From Domibacillus enclensis (GTDB lineage: Bacteria > Bacillota > Bacilli > Bacillales > Domibacillaceae): 64,000 bases of DNA. The position numbers were made by a program, and so were the translations under genes. Each line of letters begins with the position of its first letter. The first letter of the stretch is position 1. The stretch lies in assembly GCF_900156125.1 (NCBI RefSeq), contig NZ_FTLX01000005.1:186001-250000 (forward strand), in the 5' to 3' direction. This document shows positions 54,901 through 63,665 of this stretch, piece after piece. The notes beneath the pieces were generated by a model that saw only the letters and a list, made by a program, of their open reading frames with translations, ran no database searches and was not told the DNA's origin.

Positions 54901-54925
54901 TTACCCGTGGCAAAAAAATTAAAAC
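54901..54925 (-). promoter_or_regulatory. Candidate sigma-B promoter of the SDR gene
   Basis: On the minus strand GTTTTA (54925-54920), 13 bp, GGGTAA (54906-54901): 5 of 6 at each hexamer, about 28 bp before the start. Confidence 0.6.
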
Positions 54926-55872
54926 AAGGAGGTGCTGTGAAGAGGCTGCACTTTCGCTGATGGATCAATATACGACTTTGCATTATTGACAGCGGTCGGC
55001 GCTTCCCCGAATCCGGTCGCAATGAGCTTGACCTTCCCGTCATATGTTGCCACGTCTCCCGCCGCATAAACGCCCTCGATATTCGTCTCCATTCGGGAGT
55101 TGACGATGATCGAATTTCGTTCAATGTCCAGCCCCCAGTTTTTCATCGGGCCAAGCGAAGAAATAAAACCGTAGTTCACGATAAGGTCGTCTATCTCCAG
55201 GTTTTCCGTCCGCTCTCCTTTTACTTCCTCAAGCTGAAGTTGTCTCCCGTCAAATGATACCGGGACAAAAGGGGTCAGGACATTCACACGGGATTCATGC
55301 AGCAGCTCGACACTGTGCTCGTGAGCTCTGAATTTATCGCGCCGGTGAATAATCGTCACGTCTTTTGCTGTGTTTTCGAGCATCATTGCCCAGTCCACAG
55401 CGGAATCTCCGCCTCCGAGAACCGCAACACGCCGGCCGGAAAAAGCGGACAGGTCATTGATAAAGTAATGGACATTCGGCAACGACTCCGTCTCAGGCAA
55501 TTCAAGACGGCGCGGCTGAAAAGCGCCATTTCCAGCTGTAATGATCACGGCCTTTGTTTCGTGCGTGCCTTTATCGGTTTGAAGCACGATCGTTCCATCA
55601 GGCTGTTTCATTAAGCTTTGCACAGCTTCCTCAAGACATAATTCAACAGGAAACCGGTTCATCTGCTCGACGAGGCGGTCAACCAGCTCCTGCGCACGAA
55701 CAGCAGGAAAAGCCGCTACGTCATAAATGAACTTTTCCGGATACAGAGCGGATAATTGACCGCCCGGCTGTGGAAGGCTTTCAATAATTTTCACGGAAGC
55801 ACCCCGCATGCCGGCGTAAAAAGCAGCAAATAATCCGGTGGGGCCTGCCCCAATAATCGTAATGTCTGTCAC
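54919..55872 (-). CDS. yumC: Ferredoxin/flavodoxin-NADP reductase, YumC-type
   Basis: 317 residues, GTG start after AAAGGGGGATT. Thioredoxin-reductase fold without the CxxC pair, as in Bacillus FNR (YumC): FAD motif [19 protein letters not shown] (6-24), PGGQL, NADP motif [12 protein letters not shown] and [23 protein letters not shown]. It transfers electrons between NADPH and ferredoxin or flavodoxin. B. subtilis has two relatives (YumC and YcgT); synteny with yumB favours yumC. Confidence 0.82.
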   Translation of the reverse strand: MTDITIIGAGPTGLFAAFYAGMRGASVKIIESLPQPGGQLSALYPEKFIYDVAAFPAVRAQELVDRLVEQMNRFPVELCLEEAVQSLMKQPDGTIVLQTDKGTHETKAVIITAGNGAFQPRRLELPETESLPNVHYFINDLSAFSGRRVAVLGGGDSAVDWAMMLENTAKDVTIIHRRDKFRAHEHSVELLHESRVNVLTPFVPVSFDGRQLQLEEVKGERTENLEIDDLIVNYGFISSLGPMKNWGLDIERNSIIVNSRMETNIEGVYAAGDVATYDGKVKLIATGFGEAPTAVNNAKSYIDPSAKVQPLHSTSLF

Positions 55873-55993
55873 GCGTAATCCCCCTTTGAAATGGTCGCCA
55901 TCAACACAACAGCTGCGTCATCCTGGCGTATGATTTCTTATTTTACAGAAATTTTCTCTTGAAGTCTCATTTGAAATTTATTGGGGAAATAAC

Positions 55994-56022
55994 TTGAAAA
56001 AAGGCAGTAAAACGTCTATGAT
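55994..56022 (+). promoter_or_regulatory. yumB sigma-A promoter
   Basis: TTGAAA (55994-55999), 17 bp, TATGAT (56017-56022). A TTGTGCACA sequence follows and could be a Rex-like half site, but this is weak. Confidence 0.75.
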
Positions 56023-56141
56023 TAACCTAGTTGTGCACATTAACCTTATTTTTTGTGAAAAAGAGAAAGAATGTTTTTTTATCAGTATACGTGAAGAGTA
56101 TCACATTCTTCGCGCGAATATTTTAATAGAGGTGGATAAAG

Positions 56142-57365
56142 ATGACAGTGAGAAAGCCGAAAATTGTAGTATTAGGCGCCGGTTATGGCGGTTTGATTAC
56201 CGTAACACGTCTGCAAAAAGCGTTATCAGTGGACGAAGCAAATATTGTGCTGATCAATAAAAATGATTACCACTACGAAACAACATGGCTGCATGAAGCG
56301 TCAGCTGGCACGATGCACCACGACCGTGTCCGCTATGATGTCGATTCCGTTATTAACCGCAGCAAAGTGGAATTTATCCGTGCGGAAGTACAGGATATTA
56401 AACCAGAAGAAAAGAAAGTAATTTTAAATACAGGCGAAGTGGACTACGACTATCTTGTTGTTGCTCTGGGCGGCGAGTCTGAAACATTCGGCATCGAAGG
56501 GTTGAAAGAACACGCTTTCACAATCTCGAACGTCAACACATCGCGTCAATTGCGTGATCATATCGAATTCCAGTTTGCTACATACGCAAACGAAGAAGTA
56601 AAACAAGAGGAGCGTTTGACGTTTGTTGTCGGCGGTGCCGGCTTCACAGGTATTGAATTCCTCGGGGAGCTTGCCAATCGCGTTCCTGAGCTTTGCAAAG
56701 AGTACGATATCGATTACTCAAAAGTTCGTATTTACTGCGTAGAAGCAGCGCCAATGGTTCTTCCTGGGTTTGATCCGGAGCTTGTGAAATATGCCGTTGC
56801 GCAGCTTGAGAAAAAAGGCGTTGAGTTCAAAATCGGCACGCCAATCAAAGGCGCCACAGAAACAGGCATCATCGTCGCAAAAGGTGAAGATGAAACAGAA
56901 GAAATCAAAGCAGGTACAGTTGTATGGGCTGCGGGCGTTCGCGGCAGCAGCATCATCGAAAAATCAGGCATTGAAAACATGCGTGCACGCGTAAAAGTAA
57001 ATCCGGATCTTCGCGCACCGGGTCACGACGATATTTTCGTTCTTGGTGACTGTTCATTAATCATCAACGAAGAAATTAACCGTCCTTACCCGCCAACCGC
57101 TCAAATTGCGATGCAGCAAGGTGAGACAGTGGCGAAAAACCTTGTAAAGCTTGTGAAAGGACAATCAGACCTTGAAGCGTTCGTTCCACACTTAAAAGGA
57201 ACGGTATGTTCACTCGGTGATGATGATGCAATCGGTGTCGTTTTCGACAAAAAATTAACCGGCACAAAAGCATCATTCATGAAGAAAATGATTGATAACC
57301 GTGCCCTGTTTATGGTCGGCGGCCCTTCACTTGTTTTGAAAAAAGGGAAATTCAACGTACTATAA
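56142..57365 (+). CDS. yumB: Type-II NADH dehydrogenase
   Basis: 407 residues, ATG after AGAGGTGGAT. FAD motif [18 protein letters not shown] (9-26), NADH motif [46 protein letters not shown] and the quinone-site motif in the C-terminal membrane-contact region. It oxidises NADH and reduces menaquinone without pumping protons. Could equally be the Ndh (YjlD) orthologue; both are very similar and position favours yumB. Divergent from yumC. Confidence 0.9.
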   Translation: MTVRKPKIVVLGAGYGGLITVTRLQKALSVDEANIVLINKNDYHYETTWLHEASAGTMHHDRVRYDVDSVINRSKVEFIRAEVQDIKPEEKKVILNTGEVDYDYLVVALGGESETFGIEGLKEHAFTISNVNTSRQLRDHIEFQFATYANEEVKQEERLTFVVGGAGFTGIEFLGELANRVPELCKEYDIDYSKVRIYCVEAAPMVLPGFDPELVKYAVAQLEKKGVEFKIGTPIKGATETGIIVAKGEDETEEIKAGTVVWAAGVRGSSIIEKSGIENMRARVKVNPDLRAPGHDDIFVLGDCSLIINEEINRPYPPTAQIAMQQGETVAKNLVKLVKGQSDLEAFVPHLKGTVCSLGDDDAIGVVFDKKLTGTKASFMKKMIDNRALFMVGGPSLVLKKGKFNVL

Positions 57366-57376
57366 AACCAAAAGGG

Positions 57377-57409
57377 GAGCTGTCTCGATTCAGGGGCAGC
57401 TTCTTTTTT
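57377..57409 (+). terminator. yumB terminator
   Basis: GAGCTG (57377-57382) pairs with CAGCTT (57397-57402), then CTTTTTT. Confidence 0.8.
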
Positions 57410-57439
57410 GTTTTCTGAAAAAGAAAGGAGGAGCGAATA

Positions 57440-57919
57440 GTGAAACGGGGAAAAGTGTGGCTTGCGGCAGCGGGCGTGGTGATAGACAGCCAGGGACGCT
57501 GGCTTGTCGTGAAAAAATCGTACGGAGGGTTAAAAGGCCAGTGGTCTCTTCCGGCGGGATTTGTCGATGCCGGTGAAACGGCAGACGAAGCGGCAGTGCG
57601 GGAAGTAAAGGAAGAAACAGGTGTGGATGCAGCTGTCTGCGGCGTCGCCGGGATTCGGTCCGGCGTGATCAAGCAAGATGTAAGCGATACGATGATTATC
57701 TTTCATATGACTCTTCTCGAAGAAAAAGAACCAGAAGCGCACCCGGGAGAATTGCTTGACGCAAGGTGGGTGACAGCCGAAGAACTGGAAGCAGACCCTG
57801 ACACATCGGTTCTTTTAAGAAATATTGTGAAACTGTTTGAAACATCTGGTCTGGCGTGTCAGGAAATACCCGACCCAGGTCCGCAGTTTGGCTATACAGC
57901 CTACCGGTTTTTCATTTAA
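57440..57919 (+). CDS. Nudix hydrolase
   Basis: 159 residues, GTG start after AAAGGAGGAGC. A perfect Nudix box, [23 protein letters not shown], sits at about 40-62 and binds the metal-pyrophosphate. It would hydrolyse a nucleoside diphosphate linked to another group; substrate unknown. Confidence 0.92.
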   Translation: MKRGKVWLAAAGVVIDSQGRWLVVKKSYGGLKGQWSLPAGFVDAGETADEAAVREVKEETGVDAAVCGVAGIRSGVIKQDVSDTMIIFHMTLLEEKEPEAHPGELLDARWVTAEELEADPDTSVLLRNIVKLFETSGLACQEIPDPGPQFGYTAYRFFI

Positions 57920-57929
57920 CAGTGATATT

Positions 57930-58062
57930 TTGTCAGAATATTGAGATAAAAATATTACGAACGGGTTATACTGAAGGTAGAGAAGTTTATTTCCTCCTAT
58001 AAAGGAAATACTTTTACAAAGCACCGGGTACGAATCCCCCTCGTATCCGGTGTTTATTTTTG
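57930..58062 (+). ncRNA. Candidate small RNA with CU-rich hairpin and terminator
   Basis: A promoter-like TTGTCA (57930-57935), 17 bp, TATTAC (57953-57958), with an alternative TATACT at 57967, precedes an 85-100 nt region with no ORF. It has a perfect 8-bp stem TATTTCCT/AGGAAATA (57988-57995, 58003-58010) next to TCCTCC, an anti-Shine-Dalgarno sequence, and ends in a terminator, CACCGG..TACGA with TCGTA..CCGGTG (58022-58033, 58040-58051), then TTTATTTTT. Confidence 0.45.
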
Positions 58063-58077
58063 TCACATTTTCGCTCA

Positions 58078-58106
58078 TTGACCTTTTAAAGCGTGTTCAG
58101 TACACT
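58078..58106 (+). promoter_or_regulatory. yuiB sigma-A promoter
   Basis: TTGACC (58078-58083), 17 bp, TACACT (58101-58106), 29 bp before the yuiB start. Confidence 0.75.
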
Positions 58107-58135
58107 TGTATTATACATCTAGGGGGAATGGCTTC

Positions 58136-58453
58136 ATGCATATTGCAACGGTTCTCGTGTCGGCGCTGCTCTTTTTTGTGCTGTTTTTCGGCATCGGGTT
58201 TATTTTAAACATGCTGCTTCGCATGACGTGGGTGATGGCGTTTATTTATCCGCTTGTCACGATTGCGATTGTCGATGGGATCAGCACGTTTGATTATGTG
58301 TTTAACGCAGGGGAATCCTTTCACGTTCTCGGCGAGCGAATGGCGGGATTACAGCCTGTAGACATTACGATTCTGCTGTGCGGACTGCTTGGAGCAGTAG
58401 GCAGCGGGTTTGTCATGCGCCTTTTGCGGGCAAAAGGCTACCAAATGTTTTAA
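58136..58453 (+). CDS. yuiB: Membrane protein YuiB
   Basis: 105 residues from the ATG at 58136, after AGGGGGAA. Three hydrophobic helices (about 1-25, 30-50, 75-95) with FGIGFILNMLLRMTWVMAFIYPL; the length matches YuiB. Function unknown. The stop codon is followed at 5 bp by the left end of a repeat element. Confidence 0.86.
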   Translation: MHIATVLVSALLFFVLFFGIGFILNMLLRMTWVMAFIYPLVTIAIVDGISTFDYVFNAGESFHVLGERMAGLQPVDITILLCGLLGAVGSGFVMRLLRAKGYQMF

Positions 58454-58457
58454 GAAA

Positions 58458-59079
58458 GTTTTGGACAGAAGGTTTTGAATAGAAGAGAAAGCCGGACGAG
58501 GGTATTCGTTCGGCTTTCTTTTTTGATCTTGAAGATGCTGAGCCCTTTGGCGACCGCGCTTGCGCAAACACAGTTTGGGCGGCTTCTGCAGGACTACGCG
58601 TTCCTGGGGGCGGGCGGTGAGCTAACTTTTGCCGCTGCCGCGTCAAAAGTGGATCTCACCTGACCCGCTCAATCCCCAAGGAGTCTTCGTCCTGCGCCAT
58701 CCGCCCTTAGTGGGGAGGGCAAGCAGTTGGTAAAACCACAACAAGAGCAGGAGAAACAGGAAAGAACAAGCCATACTGCCATTCATACGAAAAAGAGATG
58801 CTTTTGCTCATACAGTTGCTCGTTAGTCATTGAAAAGAGCCGTTTTCAAACAATTAGAACCACCACGGGCGCAGGGAGGCCGGCGAAGACTCCCACTGGA
58901 CGAGCGGACAGGCTGAAACAGCCACGGGTTTTGGGCTGGTTCAGCGTTCGCCCAGTAGGAAAGCGGAGCCTGCAGCCCGGAGCCCCTGAGTGTGCTTTTC
59001 CAGCGAAAAAGAACAATCAAGGCTTTCAGTTACTGGATTGTTTGGCTTCACTGACTGCCCTCACTGTTATGTCCAAACT
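58458..59079. mobile_element. MITE-like dispersed repeat, long form
   Basis: The left end TTTTGGACAGAAGGTTTTGAA and the reverse complement of the right end, GTTTGGACATAACAG, form terminal inverted repeats. Inside, in order: a terminator-like hairpin GAAAGCCGGACGA/TCGTTCGGCTTTC (58489-58525), a GC-rich head module (58555-58740) that folds on itself, a middle segment, an inverted copy of part of the head (58862-58985) and the tail module (58976-59007). No transposase. The right end forms the 3' end of the minus-strand gene ending at 59048. Confidence 0.72.
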
Positions 59080-59803
59080 CTTTTGTAAGGAGAAGGTGGT
59101 CCAGCTTTTCAAGGCCCTTTAAGAGATTAGGGGAAGGGCGGCAAAAATCTTTTTCCTCCATCACAAAAATAGGTGTTCCATTGTAGCCGTTTCTTTTCTT
59201 CACGACATTCACATTCACTTTATCGGTCATCACTCCGACCCATGACAGTAAAATAACATCAGGCTTTTTCGCCAGCACGGTTTCCCAGTCTGTTTGAATG
59301 CTTGGCTCCGGCTGATCGTGAAAGACATTGATTCCTCCGCACATCTCGCTTATTTCCGTCAGCCAATTGGCGCCGCCTGGTGTAAACAAAGGCTTCGGCC
59401 ACCATTCCCAGTAAAGGCGCGTTCGGTTTTCCCATTCACGTGAACGGTAGAATTCGATTGACTGTACCCACCTTTCCTGAGCAAAGGCACCATCTATTCC
59501 GCAGGCGTCCGCGATCTGTCCAATAGAAACCCCGATATCATCAAGTGAATGTGGATTCGTGACAATATGGGGAATGCCGCGTTTAACAAGCTCCTCCACG
59601 TTTTTCTCCATGCCAGGGACACTGAGTGAGGCCAGTACGATGTCTGGCTCTAGTTTGGCGAGCTTCTCCATATCAATCGACAAATCAGGCCCAAGCCGAA
59701 CCCGGTGTAAATCCGAATAATCATCTACTCCTACAATTTGGCTGGCAAGGCCAAGATATTCACACACTTCTGTATTGCTTGGACAAATGGACACAATCCT
59801 CAT
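59048..59803 (-). CDS. BtuF-like cobalamin/metal-chelate binding protein, no signal peptide
   Basis: 251 residues from the ATG at 59803, after ATAGGAGTGG. One helical-backbone metal receptor domain: RIVSICPSNTEVCEYLGL, VGVDDYSDLH, KLEPDIVLAS and DVILLSWVGV. Secreted relatives are ABC transporter binding proteins, but this one starts directly in the domain, without signal peptide or lipobox, so it is probably cytoplasmic. Its last dozen codons (EFGHNSEGSQ) lie in the end of the repeat element. Confidence 0.8.
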   Translation of the reverse strand: MRIVSICPSNTEVCEYLGLASQIVGVDDYSDLHRVRLGPDLSIDMEKLAKLEPDIVLASLSVPGMEKNVEELVKRGIPHIVTNPHSLDDIGVSIGQIADACGIDGAFAQERWVQSIEFYRSREWENRTRLYWEWWPKPLFTPGGANWLTEISEMCGGINVFHDQPEPSIQTDWETVLAKKPDVILLSWVGVMTDKVNVNVVKKRNGYNGTPIFVMEEKDFCRPSPNLLKGLEKLDHLLLTKEFGHNSEGSQ

Positions 59804-59853
59804 AGCACCACTCCTATTCATTTTCCACTATAATAGCATGTGAGGTGATGGAA

Positions 59854-61323
59854 TTGTTTACAATCAAAAATGAACAAATAACTCAAACGAAAATGGATGC
59901 GCTTTTAATCGGGCTTTTTGATAAGCCTCTGAAATTTGACGGGGTGCTGCAGCCCCTTGATGGAGCGTTTTCAGGCGGATTGACGGAGCTTGTGAAAAAT
60001 GGAGACGTGTCAGCGAAAAAAGAACACACATCTGTTATTCCCTCGTTCGGTCATATTCCAACAAAACGGCTGGTGACAGCAGGGCTCGGAAAAGAAAAGG
60101 AAGCCGATTTTCATGTCATTCATAAAGCTGTGACGAAAGCGGCCAAGCAGTCGAAATCATACGGTCTCCAGTCGCTGGCTATTGCACTGGATTCGTTTGT
60201 GACCGAAAATGTCACCGCTGTTGAGGCGGCAGAAGCTGTAATGGAAGCTTTGTTTATGGCGCGCTTCCGCTACAATGGCTACCGGACGCCGGGGAATGAA
60301 CCTGAAACGCACGTAACCGCCATTGATGTGTATACCGAAGCAGATGCTGCTGAAATAAAAGCCGCCTGCGAGGTTGGCCGGGCAATGGCTGAAGGAACGA
60401 ACACCGCAATTCGGTTAACGGCGACACCACCGAATATGATGACAGCCGGCGACCTTGCGCACCATGCCGAGACGCTTGCGGAGCAATACGGCTTTGATGT
60501 TGAAGTGCTGGAACGGGAAGATATGGAGAAAATCGGCATGGGTGCTTTTTTAGCGGTGGCACAGGGTTCCACAGAGCCACCGAAAATGATTACATTGAAA
60601 TATAATCCGACTGATGCGTGGGAGGATGTGCTGACGTTCGTTGGGAAAGGTGTCACGTTTGATACAGGAGGCTACTCCATCAAGCCAAAGGATGGCATCG
60701 TCGGCATGAAAACGGACATGGGCGGCGCAGCAGCCGTACTGGGTGCAATGGAGATTATCGGCAAGCTTCGGCCGGATCGTCCGGTTATGGCGGTGATCCC
60801 GGCAACGGATAATGTGATCAGCGCCAATGCCTTTAAGCCTGATGATGTGATTACTTCTCTGTCAGGGAAAACGATCGAGGTGAAAAACACCGATGCGGAA
60901 GGCCGGCTTGTCCTGGCAGATGCGATTACGTATGCGAAGCAGCAGCGTGCCGGCAAATTAATCGATGTGGCAACGTTGACGGGCGGAGTTGTGATCGCGC
61001 TCGGCAAAGATAAAACGGGTGCCATGACGAACAATGAGCCGTTCTTTGAAGAAGTTCTGCAGGCGTCTCATGAAGCAGGAGAAATGATCTGGCAGCTGCC
61101 GCTTACGGACTACGATAAAAAGCGCATTCGAAATAGTGATGTGGCCGATTTAAATAATTCTCCCGGCCGTGACGGACATGCGATTATGGGCGGGGGCTTT
61201 ATTGGCGAATTTGCAGAAAATACGCCGTGGGTGCACCTTGACATTGCCGGCAGTGCGGAGCTGACGCCGGGTGTCATGACACGCACGTTAGCCATTTTAG
61301 CGCTGTCAGACCAATCTGAATAA
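59854..61323 (+). CDS. pepA: Leucyl aminopeptidase (M17)
   Basis: 489 residues from the TTG at 59854, placed 8 bp after GAGG; GTG 59845 and ATG 59848 overlap the ribosome site GAGGTGATGG. A TATAAT box is at 59829. M17 signature NTDAEGRLVLADAITYA plus metal ligands in VGKGVTFDTGGYSIKP and KTDMGGAAAVLG. Cytosolic hexameric two-zinc aminopeptidase; B. subtilis YuiE is the counterpart, also followed by yuiF. Confidence 0.93.
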   Translation: MFTIKNEQITQTKMDALLIGLFDKPLKFDGVLQPLDGAFSGGLTELVKNGDVSAKKEHTSVIPSFGHIPTKRLVTAGLGKEKEADFHVIHKAVTKAAKQSKSYGLQSLAIALDSFVTENVTAVEAAEAVMEALFMARFRYNGYRTPGNEPETHVTAIDVYTEADAAEIKAACEVGRAMAEGTNTAIRLTATPPNMMTAGDLAHHAETLAEQYGFDVEVLEREDMEKIGMGAFLAVAQGSTEPPKMITLKYNPTDAWEDVLTFVGKGVTFDTGGYSIKPKDGIVGMKTDMGGAAAVLGAMEIIGKLRPDRPVMAVIPATDNVISANAFKPDDVITSLSGKTIEVKNTDAEGRLVLADAITYAKQQRAGKLIDVATLTGGVVIALGKDKTGAMTNNEPFFEEVLQASHEAGEMIWQLPLTDYDKKRIRNSDVADLNNSPGRDGHAIMGGGFIGEFAENTPWVHLDIAGSAELTPGVMTRTLAILALSDQSE

Positions 61324-61353
61324 TCCGCCTATTTCATATAATAGGAAAGCATA

Positions 61354-61383
61354 TTGACAATGCCGCGGACAATTTGCTATCTT
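61354..61383 (+). promoter_or_regulatory. yuiF sigma-A promoter
   Basis: TTGACA (61354-61359), 18 bp, TATCTT (61378-61383), about 50 bp before the start. Confidence 0.72.
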
Positions 61384-61435
61384 TTATACGATCCTTTAGT
61401 AATTTAGCAGATTAAAGTGTTGGAGGTATATAAAA

Positions 61436-62764
61436 ATGAATGCAGTTGTTTTTGCGGTCATTGTCATGCTCGTTCTCAGCCTTCTCCGCGTCAATGTCGT
61501 CTTTTCCCTTATCACAGGCGCATTAGTGGGCGGGTTGATTGGCGGTCTTGGCATGGATGGTACGATCGCCGCTTTTTCAGAAGGAGTCGGCGGCGGAGCA
61601 AATGTCGCTTTGAGCTATGCGATGCTTGGAGGATTTGCCGTAGCGGTCTCGAGCACCGGTCTTCCGGAAGCGCTCGTGGCGTTTGTTCTACGTTTTATTG
61701 GAAAAAAAGAAGAAGCACGGTCAGAAAAATTACCGAAAGCACTGATTTTGTTTGTCATTCTGATCATGGCTTGTTCTTCACAAAATGTGATCCCGGTGCA
61801 TATTGCTTTTATTCCGCTTCTTATTCCGCCGCTTTTGAAAATCATGAACGAGCTGCGGATTGACCGGCGTTTGACAGCAACGGTATTGACATTCGGTCTT
61901 GTCACGCCGTATATGCTGCTTCCAGTTGGCTTTGGTCAAATCTTTCACGAGATTATTGCTACAAACATGAAAGACAGCGGCCTTGAGGTAGCAATCGACG
62001 AGATACCGAAAGCGATGCTTCTGCCGGCAGCCGGCATGCTTGTCGGCTTGCTGATTGCCGTCTTTTTCTCTTACCGAAAGCCGCGTGAATACAGCGAAAG
62101 CGGGCTGCCTATTCCGGTTGAGACAGAAGCTCATCAAGCCGGCTATACGTCATTTGGCTTGATTGTGTCAGGTGTAGCTATTGTTGCTGCGCTCTGGGCA
62201 CAGCTAGCGACAGATTCAATGGTTTTCGGTGCGCTGGCCGGTATTGTCGTGCTGTATGTGTTCCGGGCCATTCGCTGGAATGAAGCAGATCATCTTTTAA
62301 CGAACGGCATGCGGATGATGGCGTTTATCGGCTTTGTTATGATTGCCGCCTCCGGTTTTGCCAATGTAATGGGCGCAACCGGTGACGTTGAAACCCTTGT
62401 GCAAAATTCAGCAGCAGCGATTGGCGGCAACAAGGCGCTGGGCGCGCTGCTTATGCTGGTGGTCGGCTTGCTGGTAACGATGGGAATTGGCTCGTCCTTT
62501 TCCACAATCCCGATTATTGCCACAATTTTTGTGCCACTGGCACTTGAACTGGGCTTTAGTCCGATGGCTGCGATTGCGCTTGTTGGAACAGCAGGAGCCC
62601 TTGGCGACGCCGGTTCTCCGGCATCAGACAGTACGCTTGGTCCTACATCCGGATTAAATGCGGATGGACAGCATGATCATATTTGGGATACAGTGGTTCC
62701 GACGTTTCTTCATTACAACATCCCTGTTATTCTTTTCGGCTGGATCGCCGCTATGATATTATAA
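61436..62764 (+). CDS. yuiF: Na+/H+ antiporter family membrane protein YuiF
   Basis: 442 residues, ATG after TTGGAGGTA. Eleven or twelve membrane helices of the NhaC/ArsB-like fold, with [40 protein letters not shown] and [29 protein letters not shown]. Probably an organic-ion or amino-acid/Na+ antiporter; substrate not shown. Confidence 0.9.
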   Translation: MNAVVFAVIVMLVLSLLRVNVVFSLITGALVGGLIGGLGMDGTIAAFSEGVGGGANVALSYAMLGGFAVAVSSTGLPEALVAFVLRFIGKKEEARSEKLPKALILFVILIMACSSQNVIPVHIAFIPLLIPPLLKIMNELRIDRRLTATVLTFGLVTPYMLLPVGFGQIFHEIIATNMKDSGLEVAIDEIPKAMLLPAAGMLVGLLIAVFFSYRKPREYSESGLPIPVETEAHQAGYTSFGLIVSGVAIVAALWAQLATDSMVFGALAGIVVLYVFRAIRWNEADHLLTNGMRMMAFIGFVMIAASGFANVMGATGDVETLVQNSAAAIGGNKALGALLMLVVGLLVTMGIGSSFSTIPIIATIFVPLALELGFSPMAAIALVGTAGALGDAGSPASDSTLGPTSGLNADGQHDHIWDTVVPTFLHYNIPVILFGWIAAMIL

Positions 62765-62770
62765 TGAAAA

Positions 62771-62801
62771 AAAGCGCTCCGTTTATCGGGGCGCTTTTTT
62801 T
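62771..62801 (+). terminator. yuiF terminator
   Basis: AAAGCGCTCCG (62771-62781) pairs with CGGGGCGCTTT (62787-62797), then TTTT. Confidence 0.9.
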
Positions 62802-62819
62802 GTAAAAGGAGAGATTTGA

Positions 62820-63209
62820 ATGAATATTTCAACAGAACATACACTGATCGCTGCGTTGGGGATTGAGACGGTCCGCATTGAAAAGGGTTTTGTTGTCATG
62901 ACGATGCCGGTTGACGAACGAACACGCCAGCCATTTGGCTACTTGCATGGCGGTGCATCCGTGGCACTGGCCGAAACTGCAGCAAGTGTGGGAGCGGCTG
63001 CGCTGATCAATATGGAAACGGAGCTGTGCTTCGGCATTGAAATCAACGCCAACCATATGAAATCAAAACGGGACGGAATGGTGACAGCAACAGCTAAAGT
63101 AGTGCATTATGGAAAATCGACGATGGTCTGGACGATTGACGTAACGGATGAGGAAGGGGATCTGATCTGTTTATCACGCTGCACCGTCGCCGTTGTGAAG
63201 AAAAAATAA
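62820..63209 (+). CDS. yuxO: PaaI-type hotdog thioesterase (YuxO-like)
   Basis: 129 residues, ATG after AAAAGGAGAG. Hotdog fold with YLHGGASVALAETAASVGA as the active-site helix. It likely hydrolyses 1,4-dihydroxy-2-naphthoyl-CoA or another aryl-CoA; the first is the step in menaquinone synthesis attributed to this family. Confidence 0.88.
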   Translation: MNISTEHTLIAALGIETVRIEKGFVVMTMPVDERTRQPFGYLHGGASVALAETAASVGAAALINMETELCFGIEINANHMKSKRDGMVTATAKVVHYGKSTMVWTIDVTDEEGDLICLSRCTVAVVKKK

Positions 63210-63210
63210 G

Positions 63211-63236
63211 GTTTGAGGAGCAGGAGGGGCGGGAAC
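63211..63236 (+). promoter_or_regulatory. Candidate sigma-B promoter of the ydaT homologue
   Basis: GTTTGA (63211-63216, 5 of 6), 14 bp, GGGAAC (63231-63236, 4 of 6), right before the gene. B. subtilis ydaT is, to my knowledge, a general stress gene under sigma-B. Confidence 0.5.
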
Positions 63237-63259
63237 CTTTTTGGCAAAGGAGTGATTGC

Positions 63260-63625
63260 ATGCCCTGGAGCAAAAATGACTACCCTGCTTCGATGAAAAA
63301 CCTGCCGGAGCCTATCCGTCATAAAGCCATTGAAATCGCCAATGCTTTGCTGGAGGACGGCTATGATGAAGGACGCTCCATCGCCATCGGCATCGACCGG
63401 GCAAGAAGCGCAGAAGGAAGGAAAGACGACGGGCGCCCGCACTATGAAGTAAAGCACGAGAACGACCGCTGGGTGCTGAAAAAAGAAAATGGAGAGCGAG
63501 CGATCCGTTCTGAAGAAACAAAACAGGATCTCCTAATCGAAGCGAAAAAATACGTGAATGAACACGAAGGCATCCTGACCGTTTATCAAGAAAACGGCAA
63601 GAAAGACCAAACACTATATGAATGA
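63260..63625 (+). CDS. ydaT: YdaT-like general stress protein (DUF2188)
   Basis: 121 residues, ATG after CAAAGGAGTGA. A ChaB-like N-terminal half (PWSKNDYPASMKNLPEPIRHKAIEIANALL) and a DUF2188 C-terminal half (YEVKHENDRWVLKKENGERAIR). Hydrophilic and cytoplasmic. Molecular role unknown. Confidence 0.85.
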   Translation: MPWSKNDYPASMKNLPEPIRHKAIEIANALLEDGYDEGRSIAIGIDRARSAEGRKDDGRPHYEVKHENDRWVLKKENGERAIRSEETKQDLLIEAKKYVNEHEGILTVYQENGKKDQTLYE

Positions 63626-63629
63626 AAAA

Positions 63630-63665
63630 AAGCAGCCTCATCGCTTAGAGGCTGCTTCTTTTTTT
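63630..63665. terminator. Bidirectional terminator between ydaT and mrpG
   Basis: AAGCAGCCTC (63630-63639) pairs with GAGGCTGCTT (63648-63657), then CTTTTTTT. The mrpG stop and last codons lie within it. Confidence 0.9.

Noticed and set aside
55994-56260. 88-codon ORF before yumB
   Set aside because: It begins in the yumB promoter and overlaps the yumB start in another frame, with no ribosome site.
58727-59122. 131-codon plus-strand ORF across the 58-59 kb repeat
   Set aside because: It runs through the element and into the antisense of the BtuF-like gene, without a ribosome site or domain.
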